Shown here: in pieces, positions 1 through 9,285 of the stretch | Position numbering within the stretch: position 1 is the stretch's first letter | Layout: the number at the start of each line of letters is the position of its first letter | Assembly: GCF_000006445.2 (NCBI RefSeq) | Contig: NC_006046.2 | Span: 682,001-746,000 of the forward strand | Direction of reading: 5' to 3' | Length of the DNA stretch: 64,000 nucleotides | DNA from: Debaryomyces hansenii CBS767 | Taxonomy: Eukaryota; Ascomycota; Pichiomycetes; Serinales; Debaryomycetaceae | Notes under the pieces: model-generated | Told to the model about the DNA's origin: nothing | Databases searched by the model: none | Seen by the model: only the letters and a program-made list of their open reading frames with translations | Translations under genes and position numbers: made by a program

Positions 1-823
1 GTTGAAATTTGACAATACATTTTCGCGGTAGACACCCGACTAAGAATGAGTTCGTGGATCAATATGAGCACGATAAGATAAAGACGAGAGGTTCCATGGA
101 CTGGTTAAGACAAGACTCTAATGGGGGATTTAGAAGGCTCTTGTGATATTGTAAGACTGTGAAAAAGAAAAGCTCTGGTGGGGGGAGTTGTTGAGCGGAC
201 AACTATAGACAATGGGTGCAATATCCCCAATTTGGTCGAGTGGCTCCTTTACCAGTTTTTAGTCATACCTAAATAGTCATAATTGTATTAAACCTAATGT
301 ACAATGCAAGACAAGCTGATGGAGAGAGAATTAGTAGTTGATGACCGAACGTATTGTTGCAGTGGTATTCTTACTTGATTGTGCATTATTGAGCATAAAT
401 TGACGATTTTTGCAAATCACAGTGATAATAGTACAGAAGAAGTTGCGTGACAGATTGTTCAATCTATTGAGATCATTCTTGTGACCTGTTACTTCGATGA
501 TGGGGAGTAAGGAGATGTAATGATTATATGTGCGTGACAGTTTGAACCAGGTACAATTGGTTACATCATTTGGCACATATACGGATATGTACAACTCTAG
601 ACAGTAGAATTTGTCAATTTTTGCATTTCGCAACAATTAGTAGATGTTGAATAGTTAACATGGTGAAACTAACATATATATACAGAACTGTGATACACGA
701 GAATCACAATATACAATCATTTGCACAATCTACTACTACCTCATATATTCTCGGCTGTTGCTATAAGAGGGTTGATTTCGTATCCAGTTTGGTTTCTAGT
801 TGAGGTGCAAGGATAGATTAAAA
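1..823. other. Intergenic stretch, no convincing gene
   Basis: No recognisable gene. A 101-codon open frame on the minus strand (331-636) has no family resemblance I can name and no clear codon signal. The right edge runs into a decayed gene copy starting near 824. The rest is AT-rich DNA without obvious repeats. Confidence 0.5.
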
Positions 824-1110
824 GATAGAATTACGGACAGTTTCGCTGAAAGATCACAATCAAGTACTTAGACCTTCTTTCGACGGTTCATTACCCCAGC
901 TTCGACTACATAAGAAACCCATTCAAATCTCCAAGAAGTCTTTATTCAAATTTCATAGAGTATATATACCCATTATCCAGCTCGACTTACGCTTTTCTGG
1001 CCCATATTTCAACAATTCCAAATTATTTGTACGTTCACAGAGATTAAATCCAGCTTTCGCATTTAATTTAATGTATAGATCTCTCATGTTTTTTATAACA
1101 CATAATTCCA
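824..1110 (-). pseudogene. Decayed third copy of the hypothetical gene at 2276-2944
   Basis: This stretch aligns by eye with about 2163-2570, covering the 3' flank and C-terminal coding part of the 222-aa gene. Shared blocks include the flank around 'tttcgctgaa', the 3' end 'aagtctttattcaa', the codons for NGYIYSMK, and the block 'attccaaattat' followed by 'ttcacag.gattaaatcc'. The reading frame is broken: after the NGYIYSMK equivalent the frame meets a stop, and the terminal LNKDFLEI is found only after a shift. The N-terminal two thirds cannot be recognised. It is therefore a relic rather than a functional gene. It shows that this small family has expanded locally at least three times. Confidence 0.75.
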
Positions 1111-1375
1111 AGTTTCGGATTCAAAATACCCTATGAGAACATCGATGTAGAAGGAGTATGTCAATAAATACACATAGTTGATGCCAAATATTTCACTTGG
1201 ATGATTGGGGCTAATAGTGAATATTGACATGCAGATCATAAGTTTGAACCATTGGGAACGATATTACTCAGATGATTTACATGCCATATTATTGATACTA
1301 TGCGAATAGTAATTCTATACTTTCGATTGTAGATCGGCACGGTACCAATGATCCCACTCTAATTTGTTGATAGAA
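1111..1375. other. Intergenic stretch
   Basis: No gene or RNA recognised. It lies between the decayed copy and the 3' end of the 224-aa hypothetical gene, and may contain unrecognisable remains of the decayed copy. Confidence 0.4.
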
Positions 1376-2050
1376 TCAATCAGAAAACGTAATATTAAAT
1401 GGATAATTAATTTCGGGGTCGTATTTCATTTCGATGTACCCGTCCCGGAAAGTAATTGTCTCATCAGTAATTTGACCATTCATATCGTAATATTTCTTAA
1501 AGTAACCCAACTTCTGTGCCTGTTCTAGTATTTCATCATACATTCTTTTATTCTTCTTTGCAGCAAATTTAAACATATTTATCTCTGGTTCATCTATACA
1601 ATGGGTGTTTGAACTTGCTCCACCAATTTTCATAGCATATTTTAAATATTTGTATTTTTCACTCAAATCTTCATATACTTCTCGTGAAAAAACGCCAGGG
1701 AAATTAAAATATACTGGGCTGTATTTTTCTATCAATTTATAGTCGACATAATCAACGCTTATGAATTTAGAAACGCAATACCCACATAGCTTATATATAT
1801 CGTTATGTTTAAATAATTCAAAAATCCAACAAGCAAATTTAGTATTGTGTATTATTCCATGTTTTATTGCTCTCAATTCAAGGTCCGAGATGTTTGCAAT
1901 ATCAATATCATATTCTTTACCAACATAGGCTAATTTGATGATATTCAAGTTATCAATGCCTTCCTGACCTTCACGCGCTATTTTCTGTTTCTTATGATAT
2001 GATCCAAGATGATGTACATCATCGTCTTCCCGATGTTCTTTCTCAGCCAT
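1376..2050 (-). CDS. Hypothetical protein, local paralogue family member 1
   Basis: The 224-aa product is not recognised. It is soluble and charged, with no signal peptide or membrane segment. The N-terminal 30 residues are very polar (EHREDDD, HHLGSYHKKQK). The middle aligns by eye with the neighbouring 222-aa protein: a D-L-[ED] start, then F-A, 'D.I.K.C', 'KF', and 'D..I.KY.P'. The C-terminal parts share G-Y-[FY]-K-[KR] and a 'DGYIEMK/NGYIYSMK' block. The start at 2050 is an ATG with no earlier in-frame ATG in the intergenic space. Together with the relic at 824-1110 it forms a three-member local family. Function unknown; the gene may be lineage-specific. Confidence 0.65.
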   Translation of the reverse strand: MAEKEHREDDDVHHLGSYHKKQKIAREGQEGIDNLNIIKLAYVGKEYDIDIANISDLELRAIKHGIIHNTKFACWIFELFKHNDIYKLCGYCVSKFISVDYVDYKLIEKYSPVYFNFPGVFSREVYEDLSEKYKYLKYAMKIGGASSNTHCIDEPEINMFKFAAKKNKRMYDEILEQAQKLGYFKKYYDMNGQITDETITFRDGYIEMKYDPEINYPFNITFSD

Positions 2051-2275
2051 CAGATGATGTATATTAACGTATAATAAGTATTAAAAACCTGGCCAAATTG
2101 CGGTGAAAGAACTATAAACTATTACTCATATTTCGATTCTATTTTGTGTTGACTTTTTATGATTGTCTGAAAGATAAGATTACGAACAGATTTCGCTGAA
2201 GGAACACAATAGAGTGCTTTAGAACTCTCTCCGACGGCTCATTTCACCAACTTTCCGTTCCACTAGCAAACTCAT

Positions 2276-2944
2276 TCAAATTTCCAAAAAGTCTTTATTC
2301 AACTTTTTCATGGAATATATATATCCGTTATCTATGAATTTCCCATTCATGTACTCTTCGCCTCGTAAGGCATCAAGATAACCACCAGTTATTTCTTTGT
2401 TTTCTACATAATCGTAGTAGTATCTAGGTTCAATGCTTATTCTCTTATAATACCCAAAATGTTTCTGTCTCTTCCGAAATTCCAAATTATCAGAACTTTC
2501 ACAGTGATTAGATCCGTCTTTCGGTTTTAATTCAATGTAAAGGTCGTTCCAGTTTTTAACAATACATAGGGATGCTAAAGGTTCCTGTATGTATTCTCTG
2601 AACTTGTCGATTAATATCCTACATGTTTCTTTGGTTGGAGTTTCAGGGTCCCAAATCATCGATGGTCTGTATTTTATTATCAATTCATCGATTATTATGT
2701 TATTCATTACGAATTTTTCTGCAATTGCATCCATTACGAAACAATCTTTAGCGATTTGATCGTCTTTATATAAAGCCTTAGCAAACTCCAAATCTCTCCA
2801 TACACCAAACATCAATGCTACGTCCAAATCATCATCATCATCATCATCAGGGCCGAAATAATGCCTTTTCAATTCTTCATATTCAGCAAAATAAGCAGCG
2901 AATAATACCTTAGTCTCTCTATCCAATTCATAGTCACTCATCAT
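2276..2944 (-). CDS. Hypothetical protein, local paralogue family member 2
   Basis: A product of about 222 aa of unknown function. The open frame extends upstream to 2965, but only from a GTG codon; two consecutive ATGs at 2944 and 2941 are the likely starts (MMSDYELDRE). An aspartate run (PDDDDDDDL) lies near residue 40. No membrane segments or known catalytic motif are visible. It shares the central 'FAK..[YF]K.D.I.K.C' and 'D..I.KY.P' pattern and the C-terminal GY-K block with the 224-aa neighbour, so the two are diverged tandem duplicates. The better-preserved relic at 824-1110 is closer to this gene than to its neighbour. Confidence 0.65.
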   Translation of the reverse strand: MMSDYELDRETKVLFAAYFAEYEELKRHYFGPDDDDDDDLDVALMFGVWRDLEFAKALYKDDQIAKDCFVMDAIAEKFVMNNIIIDELIIKYRPSMIWDPETPTKETCRILIDKFREYIQEPLASLCIVKNWNDLYIELKPKDGSNHCESSDNLEFRKRQKHFGYYKRISIEPRYYYDYVENKEITGGYLDALRGEEYMNGKFIDNGYIYSMKKLNKDFLEI

Positions 2945-3209
2945 CCGATAAATTTCTACCACCACCTTTGCACCAATTGCTTATCGTTATCAGAGTACGA
3001 CATCATAGACCAGGGCTGAGGCCCTCGAAGGACAAATGTCACACAAAACCTCCCCCGCGAGCACAGTCGTGTACTTTTACCAATTCGATGATAATGTCCC
3101 ATTAGACAAATTTTTCACTCGAATCGCAGTATACGGTTAGGTCTTTATTCAAACTAAGAATAGTCTGCAATTTTTAGTAAAAGCTTAAAGTGATTATCTC
3201 TAGTTAACA

Positions 3210-3530
3210 ATGTCTGTTGAAACCGCATTATCATACGCTGCTTTAATCTTAGCCGATTCTGACATCGAAATTTCGGCTGAAAAATTAGCCCAATTGACCG
3301 CTAAGGCCAACGTTGAAGTTGAATCTATCTGGACCGACATCTACGCCAAGGCTTTAGAAGGTAAGAACTTGAAGGACTTATTCTTCAACATCCAAGCTGC
3401 TCCAGCTGGTTCAGCTTCCGCTGCCCCAGGTGCTGCTGCTGCCTCTGGTGAAGCTGCTGCTGAAGAAGAAGCCAAGGAAGAAGAAAAGGAAGAATCCGAC
3501 GATGACATGGGTATGGGTTTGTTTGATTAG
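3210..3530 (+). CDS. RPP1A: 60S acidic ribosomal protein P1 (P1A type)
   Basis: The 106-aa product is a ribosomal stalk P1 protein, which helps recruit and activate translational GTPases on the 60S subunit. The N-terminal dimerisation region ([19 protein letters not shown]) is followed by an Ala/Gly-rich hinge at about residues 63-85. The acidic tail ends in the invariant stalk signature, here [10 protein letters not shown]. Length equals that of yeast Rpp1A, which it resembles more than Rpp1B or the P2 proteins. Leucine codons are TTA/TTG with no CTG, as expected for a highly expressed gene. There is no intron. It is the first housekeeping gene to the right of the hypothetical paralogues. 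Confidence 0.96.
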   Translation: MSVETALSYAALILADSDIEISAEKLAQLTAKANVEVESIWTDIYAKALEGKNLKDLFFNIQAAPAGSASAAPGAAAASGEAAAEEEAKEEEKEESDDDMGMGLFD

Positions 3531-4048
3531 ATGACTACGCGACGTCCGTCGGGGTTTATAGGTTTTTAATTGAATAAATAATTGCGTGTTGATTGAGTGT
3601 AGAAGAAATTTGAGAATACTGGATGGTAGTACTGTACTAGGAAGTGTGAATAGATATTGGCCGATATTGACCATACTTATGATCCATCGTACTCCAAATC
3701 CAGATCCATATGTTTAGAACGACGTAGACATACAAAGTACGAGAACATAGACAGCATGCAATAGAATACCAGAACGTAGACAGCATGCAATAGAATACCA
3801 GAACGTAGACAGCATACAATAAAATACCAGAACAACGTATGGTACAACGTAGATTCTGACTACTTAGCAGACGGCCGAATATACATCAGAGCATCTGACG
3901 TAAACACCGCACAATTATGGTACTCCAATCTCATCGCTCTACACTCTCGTACTAAACCACGTTTGTATTAAATCAAATGAACAATTTACAGGATATAACC
4001 GTACGTAATGCTAATAAACACAATATATACTCAGCGTTCCTCAGCTCC
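3531..4048. other. Convergent intergenic region with a short tandem repeat
   Basis: Region between the convergent RPP1A and RPL13 3' ends. It holds only the 29-bp tandem repeat described separately; small open frames here are made by the repeat. No RNA gene was seen. Confidence 0.6.
3742..3828. repeat. Three tandem copies of a 29-bp unit
   Basis: The unit begins agaac[ag]tagacagcat and ends ataccc-like 'aatacc'. Copies are at 3742-3770, 3771-3799 and 3800-3828. The first two differ at one base and the third at a few. A partial unit (agaac) follows. No spacers are present, so this is a minisatellite. Confidence 0.9.
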
Positions 4049-4657
4049 TTATTTCTTCTTCTTGTCAGCTTCGGCTTCGGCCTTTTCTCTGGTACGCTTT
4101 TCTCTAATACCCTTGTATTTCTTGTCGGACTTGGCCAATCTCAAGGTTCTGAAAGCACTTTGTTCTGGTTGTTCAACGGCTCTTGGGGCAGATTCAACGG
4201 ATGGTTGCACAACTGGGAAAACAGTAGCAACATCGGCTTGCTTGTGGCTGGCAGCTTCAGCAGCCTTGGTGTTCTTGTCGAAAACAACTAACTTGGACTT
4301 GTATTCTTGTAATCTGGCAACATTAGCTTCGAAGGTTTCTTCGCTTCTGTTTTGTCTTCTGTGGTCAACAGAGATACCAATGGTTCTAGCGTACTTAGCA
4401 CTTAATCCAACAGCCTTTAATTCGGCTAAGGTGAACCCTCTACCGGCTCTGACCTTTCTGTTGTACTTGATAGTTGGACATCTAACAACTGGTCTCAAGG
4501 TGTCAATTGGTCTTGGGGCAATCTTGGCTGCCTTGGTCAATCTGTGGTCTCTTCTAGAAGCCTTCTTACCAGCTTGGTCTAAGTGGACCTTGACACGTTC
4601 CTGCCAGTGCTTTCTGAAGTGATTCTTTAATAATGGTAAGTTCTTAGAGATAGCCAT
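4049..4657 (-). CDS. RPL13: 60S ribosomal protein L13 (eL13)
   Basis: The 202-aa product is eL13, a component of the large ribosomal subunit. The N terminus ([19 protein letters not shown]) and the core motifs [25 protein letters not shown] and [16 protein letters not shown] are typical of the family. The C terminus is lysine-rich (DKKKK). Length matches yeast L13 (about 199 aa). It has no visible intron. Its start codon faces RPS16 across a roughly 500-bp divergent promoter. A motif AAAAATTTTTCA lies about 60 bp upstream of the ATG and resembles the RRPE element of ribosome-biogenesis genes. Confidence 0.97.
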   Translation of the reverse strand: MAISKNLPLLKNHFRKHWQERVKVHLDQAGKKASRRDHRLTKAAKIAPRPIDTLRPVVRCPTIKYNRKVRAGRGFTLAELKAVGLSAKYARTIGISVDHRRQNRSEETFEANVARLQEYKSKLVVFDKNTKAAEAASHKQADVATVFPVVQPSVESAPRAVEQPEQSAFRTLRLAKSDKKYKGIREKRTREKAEAEADKKKK

Positions 4658-5159
4658 TGTTACTTAAACCTATACTAATGATATTATTAAAAAGTAGGAC
4701 TTAATTATCTTAAAAATTTTTCAATTCTTTTTTCCACTAATGCTCGTGCAATCCGCCAACTGGTGGTCACACTCACACCCATTAGGTGGGAGAGTGCTCG
4801 CTAAGTGATGAGATTCTGCCAACTCGTCGGGCGCCGCGGCCTCAGCGCACTGGTGTCGTTTAGCGGTGACAAGGAAGTCGCAGTCACAAACCACATGATT
4901 TCAGGTGACCACCGCGTAGTATAATTGGGCCTGCCATAGTACATATGGGAACACGTCCCTAAACCGCGAATCAGGGTTCCCAGAGCCCTCACTGGAACAA
5001 TAGATCCACTGGCGAGCAGTGCGATTCGTTGGCGACGACCAGTGGGTTTGTGTAATTGGGCTCGAGAGGGCCAATTTTTTCAGTCTATTCGGTGCGATAC
5101 AGGTTTAAGTAAAAGTGAAATTTTTTTTTCAGAGGAAAGCAATAGCTAATCAAGTAAAT
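4658..5159. promoter_or_regulatory. Divergent RPL13/RPS16 promoter
   Basis: About 500 bp separate the two start codons. The centre (about 4750-5060) is clearly more GC-rich than its surroundings. It contains TTTAGGG/AGGGTT-type sequences near 4957-4978 that could be Tbf1 sites (Tbf1 controls ribosomal protein genes in Candida albicans; assignment here is inference). An inverted repeat CCACTGG...CCAGTGG lies at 5006-5045, and an RRPE-like AAAATTTTTC motif on the RPL13 side. A T-tract lies near 5126 on the RPS16 side. No gene is seen in this stretch. Confidence 0.5.
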
Positions 5160-5917
5160 ATGTCCACTCCATCTGTCCAAGTATGTATGAGTTGAGAGAA
5201 CGGGAAAGGTATTGAAGAGGATACGAGAGAATAAAGAGCAAATGTGAAATCAAGGAAGAAAAAATGTTAAAAATGGTGTACTGAAGAATTAATGAAAGAA
5301 TATTTAATGAGAAGGAGGAAATGAGGGAATACCGATAAATGAGAGATGAAGATGATAAATGGAGAAATGAATAGCATGGGAATGAAGAGAATAAACAAGT
5401 GAATATAAAGAGTGATTAACGAAAAAAATCAGCATAGAATTAAGATCGAACTTCAACCTACCTAATTTCCGTCGAATTACGTCCCAAATATGATATACTA
5501 ACATTTTAGACTTTTGGTAAAAAGAAGACTGCTACTGCTGTCGCACACGTCAAAGCCGGTAAGGGTTTAATCAAGGTCAACGGTGCCCCAATCACCTTGG
5601 TCCAACCAGAAATCTTACGTTTCAAGGTCTACGAACCATTAACCTTAGTTGGTTTAGACAAATTCCAAAACATCGATATCAGAGTTAAGGTCTCCGGTGG
5701 TGGTCACGTCTCGCAAGTTTATGCCATCAGACAAGCCATTGCCAAGGGTTTAGTCGCCTACCACCAAAAGTTCGTCGATGAAGCCTCTAAGAACGAATTA
5801 AAGAAGGTCTTTGCTTCTTACGACAAGACCTTGTTAGTTGCCGACTCCAGAAGAATGGAACCAAAGAAGTTCGGTGGTCGTGGTGCCAGAGCAAGATTCC
5901 AAAAATCTTACCGTTAA
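5160..5917 (+). CDS. RPS16: 40S ribosomal protein S16 (uS9), two exons
   Basis: Exon 1 is 5160-5180 (MSTPSVQ) and exon 2 is 5510-5917, giving 142 aa. The product is uS9, whose C-terminal tail reaches the P-site tRNA in the decoding centre. Visible family motifs are [19 protein letters not shown] at the N terminus, GLDKF, and [19 protein letters not shown]. The C terminus is FQKSYR. The splice donor is GTATGT and the acceptor TTTTAG. Joining the exons restores the family N terminus exactly, which fixes the start. A short first exon followed by a long intron is common in yeast ribosomal protein genes. Confidence 0.97.
5181..5509 (+). other. RPS16 intron
   Basis: A 329-nt spliceosomal intron with donor GTATGT, branch point TACTAAC at 5496-5502 and acceptor AG at 5508-5509, only 7 nt after the branch motif. 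The interior is strikingly purine-rich. I found no snoRNA box pair in it. Confidence 0.93.
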
Positions 5918-6492
5918 GAAACCGTATCAATCATATATTCATATTATTTGGTGTTTCTTTTTAGTTTTAAATTTTTGGTTGGATTAGTTTTTTCATCCCC
6001 TTTTATCTAATGTATAAATAAATCACGTTTTGACATGAATGTAGTGTAGACTGATAGACCAAATGAGTAGAGAAAGGTACTGCCAAGAAAGTGTATTTGG
6101 TTAAATTCATTATCTTCCTCGATATTTGTAGAAATCAAATCGTTTACATCATCTGGTATTAATTAAGAAGATCAAGGTTGTTGAAACGTAACAGAATTTC
6201 TAATGTGGCCTTATATTAAGTGCCTCGTACCAATGGAAATTTTAGAAATGTTGATGTTGACAGTCTTATTTTTGATCTTGTATTAGACAAGAAGCTTTTT
6301 TCCTCTGCGTAGATGATTCTAGCTTCAGAACAATGCGAAAATCTATGCAATCTGCGGAGATACATTTGTCAACACCCGGACTTAACATTTTTCATACAAA
6401 TTACTAAATGAAATGCATCTGGTATAAATATAAAACAATCTTCCCTTTAAATTTTTCTAAAAGGGTACAGCTAGAAAGTAGATAAGGAAAGA
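5918..6492. other. Intergenic region, RPS16 terminator and YIM1-like promoter
   Basis: 575 bp without a gene. The left end holds A/T-rich sequence expected at an RPS16 3' end. The right end contains the TATA box of the oxidoreductase gene at 6423-6430. Nothing else was recognised. Confidence 0.5.
6423..6430 (+). promoter_or_regulatory. TATA box of the YIM1-like gene
   Basis: TATAAATA lies 70 bp before the ATG. A comparable TATATAAA stands at about 13711 before the pseudogene copy, supporting it as a real element. Confidence 0.5.
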
Positions 6493-7599
6493 ATGACTTT
6501 TGACAAAGAAAAATTGAAATATAGGGCTGTTACTTATAGTACCAGTGATAAGCCTATGTCTATCACAGAACAAACCATCTCATTGATTAAACAAGCTGAC
6601 GGAAGCTTTGACTTACCGTCAAATACCATATTGGTTAAAGTTCACTCAGCAGCATTGAATCCCTTAGATTTAGTGTTGTACAACTCTTCTAATAGATTAT
6701 TTTCTTATTATAATGATCAGCAAGGTGTTGGTAGAGATTATTCTGGTACTATTGTTGCGATTGGCGATGTTGCTGCTAAGAAGACCGATTTTTGTATTGG
6801 AGATAATGTTTGTGGAATGTATACCCATATACTTGGTAAAGGTACTGTTTCGGAGTATGTTTTGCTTGATGCGATGTCTGTTTCAGACTCTTCTGTTGTC
6901 ACAGTGCCAAAGAATTTGTCTTTGAACGAAGCTGCTGCATGGCCGTTAGTTCTAGGCACCGCATTGGCAATGACACAAGGACGTATTAAAATTGGATCCG
7001 ATGCAAAGGTATTGGTTCTCGGCGGATCTACAGCTGTTGGTAGGTTTTGTATCCAGTTATGCAAGAACCATTTCAAAGCTGGTGAAGTAATTGCTACATG
7101 CTCGTCGTCATCAGCACCAATTATAAGGGAGATGGGTGCGGATGACACTATAGACTATACAAGATATCCTAGTATCGAGGGGCAAGTTTTGCAGGCCGCA
7201 GAGTCAGGTAAATTTGATATTATATTGGATTGTTGTGGTAATGGTGACCTTTTCGCATCCATGCCAAAAATATTAAAACCAAAATCACATTATGTGACTA
7301 TTGCTGGCGATAAAAAGTTCAAGTATTCGAAAGTAAGCTTGTTTAACAATATAATGCCGACTCTCAAGCCTATTTTCAGAATGTTACTCTCTTCTATAGG
7401 GTTAACCTCGTATTCTTTTACTATTACAGGAGTTAGGCCAGGGAAACAATGGGCTGAGTTAGGTAAACAATTAATTGAGGACGAAAAGGTCAAAATAACG
7501 GTTGATAGTGTTCATCAGTTTGAAAATTTTCTTGACGCTATCGAAAGAATGGAGAGTCAAAGAGCGAGTGGTAAAATTATTATTGAATTAGATGTATAG
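6493..7599 (+). CDS. YIM1: YIM1-family zinc-independent MDR oxidoreductase
   Basis: The 368-aa product belongs to the quinone-oxidoreductase branch of the medium-chain dehydrogenase/reductase superfamily and most resembles yeast Yim1. The N-terminal GroES-like domain carries HSAALNPLDLVLYN and VGRDYSGTIVAIGD. The Rossmann domain has the nucleotide-binding loop VLVLGGSTAVGRFCIQ (about residues 171-186), then CSSSSAPIIREMGADDTIDY and FDIILDCCGN. The end, ASGKIIIEL, is typical. Zinc-ligand residues of alcohol dehydrogenases are absent. The substrate is unknown; yeast Yim1 is linked to DNA-damage response and lipid particles. It is the intact partner of the pseudogene at 13759-14265 and the first gene of the duplicated module. 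Confidence 0.88.
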   Translation: MTFDKEKLKYRAVTYSTSDKPMSITEQTISLIKQADGSFDLPSNTILVKVHSAALNPLDLVLYNSSNRLFSYYNDQQGVGRDYSGTIVAIGDVAAKKTDFCIGDNVCGMYTHILGKGTVSEYVLLDAMSVSDSSVVTVPKNLSLNEAAAWPLVLGTALAMTQGRIKIGSDAKVLVLGGSTAVGRFCIQLCKNHFKAGEVIATCSSSSAPIIREMGADDTIDYTRYPSIEGQVLQAAESGKFDIILDCCGNGDLFASMPKILKPKSHYVTIAGDKKFKYSKVSLFNNIMPTLKPIFRMLLSSIGLTSYSFTITGVRPGKQWAELGKQLIEDEKVKITVDSVHQFENFLDAIERMESQRASGKIIIELDV

Positions 7600-7918
7600 T
7601 GTCTTCTTTATTAATTTATTTCGCAATCAACATAAGTCGATTGGGTTCCTACAATAGCACACAATTATAGCGCTAATAATAATCTACGAATTCAGTTTAT
7701 ATTAACATCTTTATCATTTCTAACAGCTATTATACAACTAATCGAAACCACTTGTAATTCTATTCGAGAATCACTATTTGGCTTTATTAAAAAGGCATCA
7801 TTGCAATTAATTCTAGTTTATACATTGCACCTTACTCAAAATTATCAGGCCAACACCTCAAGTTTAAAAGCAACAGAGATAAATTGGCAGATGGTCGTCG
7901 GATGCGATCAAAAGAATT

Positions 7919-7960
7919 GGGGCGGGTCGGGAATTCAACGCAGGGCCTCACGCATGCTTG
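7919..7960 (-). pseudogene. tRNA-Pro(UGG) relic
   Basis: The 3' half of a tRNA-Pro, read on the minus strand. It matches the intact gene at 20673-20780 over about 42 bases (ggggcg.g.t.gggaatt.aac.cagggcctc.cgcatgcttg) with about five changes, including one in the B box. Weak similarity to the 5' half reappears near 8025-8050 (gcgaga...agacca), which would imply an altered intron region. It is non-functional. Confidence 0.65.
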
Positions 7961-8107
7961 AACTGTTGAAGTTGAAATCACTACCTAGAAGGGTGTTTTC
8001 CGAGCCTCTACAGGTGCATTGGAATTGCGAGATGGTGATAAGACCAAGTGCTTTTGAAGGCTGTCGACAATGTAGACAAGATTATCGCCGTCCTATGTCT
8101 ACCATTT

Positions 8108-8230
8108 CATCATAACCGTAAATATGGAGGTTTAATTAATTATTTACCATTTAGTTATACTACTATGTTAATAGCTTCATTATCTTTAATGGCTATACCT
8201 GGTTTAACAGGTTATTACTCTAAAAATTAA
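8108..8230 (+). pseudogene. NUMT: fragment of mitochondrial nad5
   Basis: Translation gives [18 protein letters not shown] followed by [17 protein letters not shown], which is a highly conserved stretch of NADH dehydrogenase subunit 5 with its proton-channel helix. The fragment ends abruptly in stops just after YYSK, where mitochondrial ND5 would continue with D-I. Base composition is much more AT-rich than the flanks. Complex I subunit 5 is mitochondrially encoded in CTG-clade yeasts, so this is a nuclear insertion of mitochondrial DNA. Confidence 0.85.
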
Positions 8231-8328
8231 TAAAAAAATCTGTACAAAAATATGGATTAAATAATTTTATCATTGCATGAAATAGCGTTCGCGGTGAAGA
8301 TGCCGTGTATCCGTAGATTGACAAAAAG

Positions 8329-8400
8329 ATGGAACGCTACATCTATACTAGCATTTGAAAGCATAACTCCAGTTAAACCTGAAATATTAGAATCAAAAAT
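8329..8400 (-). pseudogene. NUMT: fragment of mitochondrial cox1
   Basis: Read on the minus strand, about 8329-8383 encodes SGLTGVMLSNASIDVAFH, a conserved cytochrome c oxidase subunit I segment (normally preceded by FT.G and followed by DTYYVV). The match stops right after the H codon. Orientation is opposite to the nad5 fragment about 100 bp away, so the cluster is a mosaic. Confidence 0.8.
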
Positions 8401-8437
8401 ATATTTAAAATAACATCCAAGATAAACTCGAGATCGA

Positions 8438-8513
8438 AAAGAACGTTGAGGGAATTGAACCCTAAAGAGACTAATTTGCAATCAGCACACTCAACCATGA
8501 GTAAAAAGTTGAA
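8438..8513 (-). pseudogene. NUMT: mitochondrial tRNA-Cys(GCA)-like fragment
   Basis: Read on the minus strand it shows a D-arm (ACTC...GAGT), an anticodon arm GCTGA-TTGCAAA-TTAGT with anticodon GCA, and a T-arm AGGG-TTCAATT-CCCT. The acceptor stem does not pair well, so I treat it as an inserted or decayed mitochondrial tRNA rather than a working gene. It could instead belong to another tRNA if the ends are misjudged. Confidence 0.45.
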
Positions 8514-9285
8514 GAATTTTGGATATGGATATGGACTCTATTGACCCTGCTGATTATATGAGGCGAAATGTCGATCTGAAACTGAAGATACTCTTATTGC
8601 TGACTTGTCGGTTGGTTTTTAAGTAAATCAATACTGTGGTCCATGCCGATCCAAATGATTGGCCAGGTTGAACCAGATTTTGCCAATCGAAGAAGCTTTC
8701 GGTGACTAGTGCAAGTAATCTGGTGAAAAGTTTATATTAAAAAGACTGTTCATACTAAAGAAACTCACATATTAAAGGAACTGTACATACTTAAAAAGAA
8801 TAACAAGAAGAAAAGGGGTCTTTTAACGTTTTATTATTATCATTATTGTTATTATTGTTGTTGTTATTCTAAAAATATATTTGACTTGTTCTTTAACTTT
8901 TTTGTTCCGTGGCGATCATGCGACGTTGCCATTGTCTATGTATGTGAAAGCTCTTAAGGGTTCGAAGTACGTGCGAAAGCGGAATGTTCCAAAAATGTGA
9001 GTCTCACTCGGCTTGCTCAGAATGCTTGAGAACTTAACCTTGGTAGTATGCCTACGGCAGAAGGCTGTGTTATAAGCGACTTGTTTCTTCTAATAATCTA
9101 ATGTTATTCATAACGTAGAGATAGATCTGACATGACATGCAGCCATGTTGCCTCGATCGTCCGATCTTGTGCATGCGGCTTACACAGATAAGGACTTGTG
9201 TGTCAAAGCAATGTAGTTACTGTTTTAACTATAGAAGCAAATAATACATATATTAGGTACGAAAAATAACCAACTCTTTTTCTTT

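Larger units (their letters stand above)
7600..9285. other. 1.7-kb gene-free stretch with relics
   Basis: No intact gene. It contains a tRNA-Pro relic (7919-7960), a cluster of mitochondrial DNA fragments (about 8108-8513), a TTATTA/TTGTTG low-complexity run (about 8828-8872) and, from about 8965, a block also found at 14270-14520 that belongs to the duplicated module. A short frame at 8527-8625 (MDMDSIDPADYMRR...) matches nothing I know. Confidence 0.6.

Noticed and set aside
331..636. A 101-aa minus-strand gene
   Set aside because: No family resemblance, paralogue or promoter signal was seen; a frame of this length can arise by chance in this sequence.
1240..1265. tRNA B-box-like 'ggttcaaact' on the minus strand
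   Set aside because: No D-arm, anticodon arm or acceptor stem could be built around it.
3742..3828. CRISPR-like array
   Set aside because: The units are contiguous without spacers, only three copies exist, and the genome is eukaryotic.
4008..4622. 204-aa plus-strand frame overlapping RPL13
   Set aside because: It is the antisense shadow of the clearly conserved RPL13 gene.
5181..5509. snoRNA in the RPS16 intron
   Set aside because: No properly spaced C/D box pair or H/ACA fold was found; the intron is simply purine-rich.
8048..8107. A 60-codon gene containing the nad5 match
   Set aside because: Only the second half has coding character and that part is a mitochondrial fragment; the frame is a chance fusion with flanking DNA.
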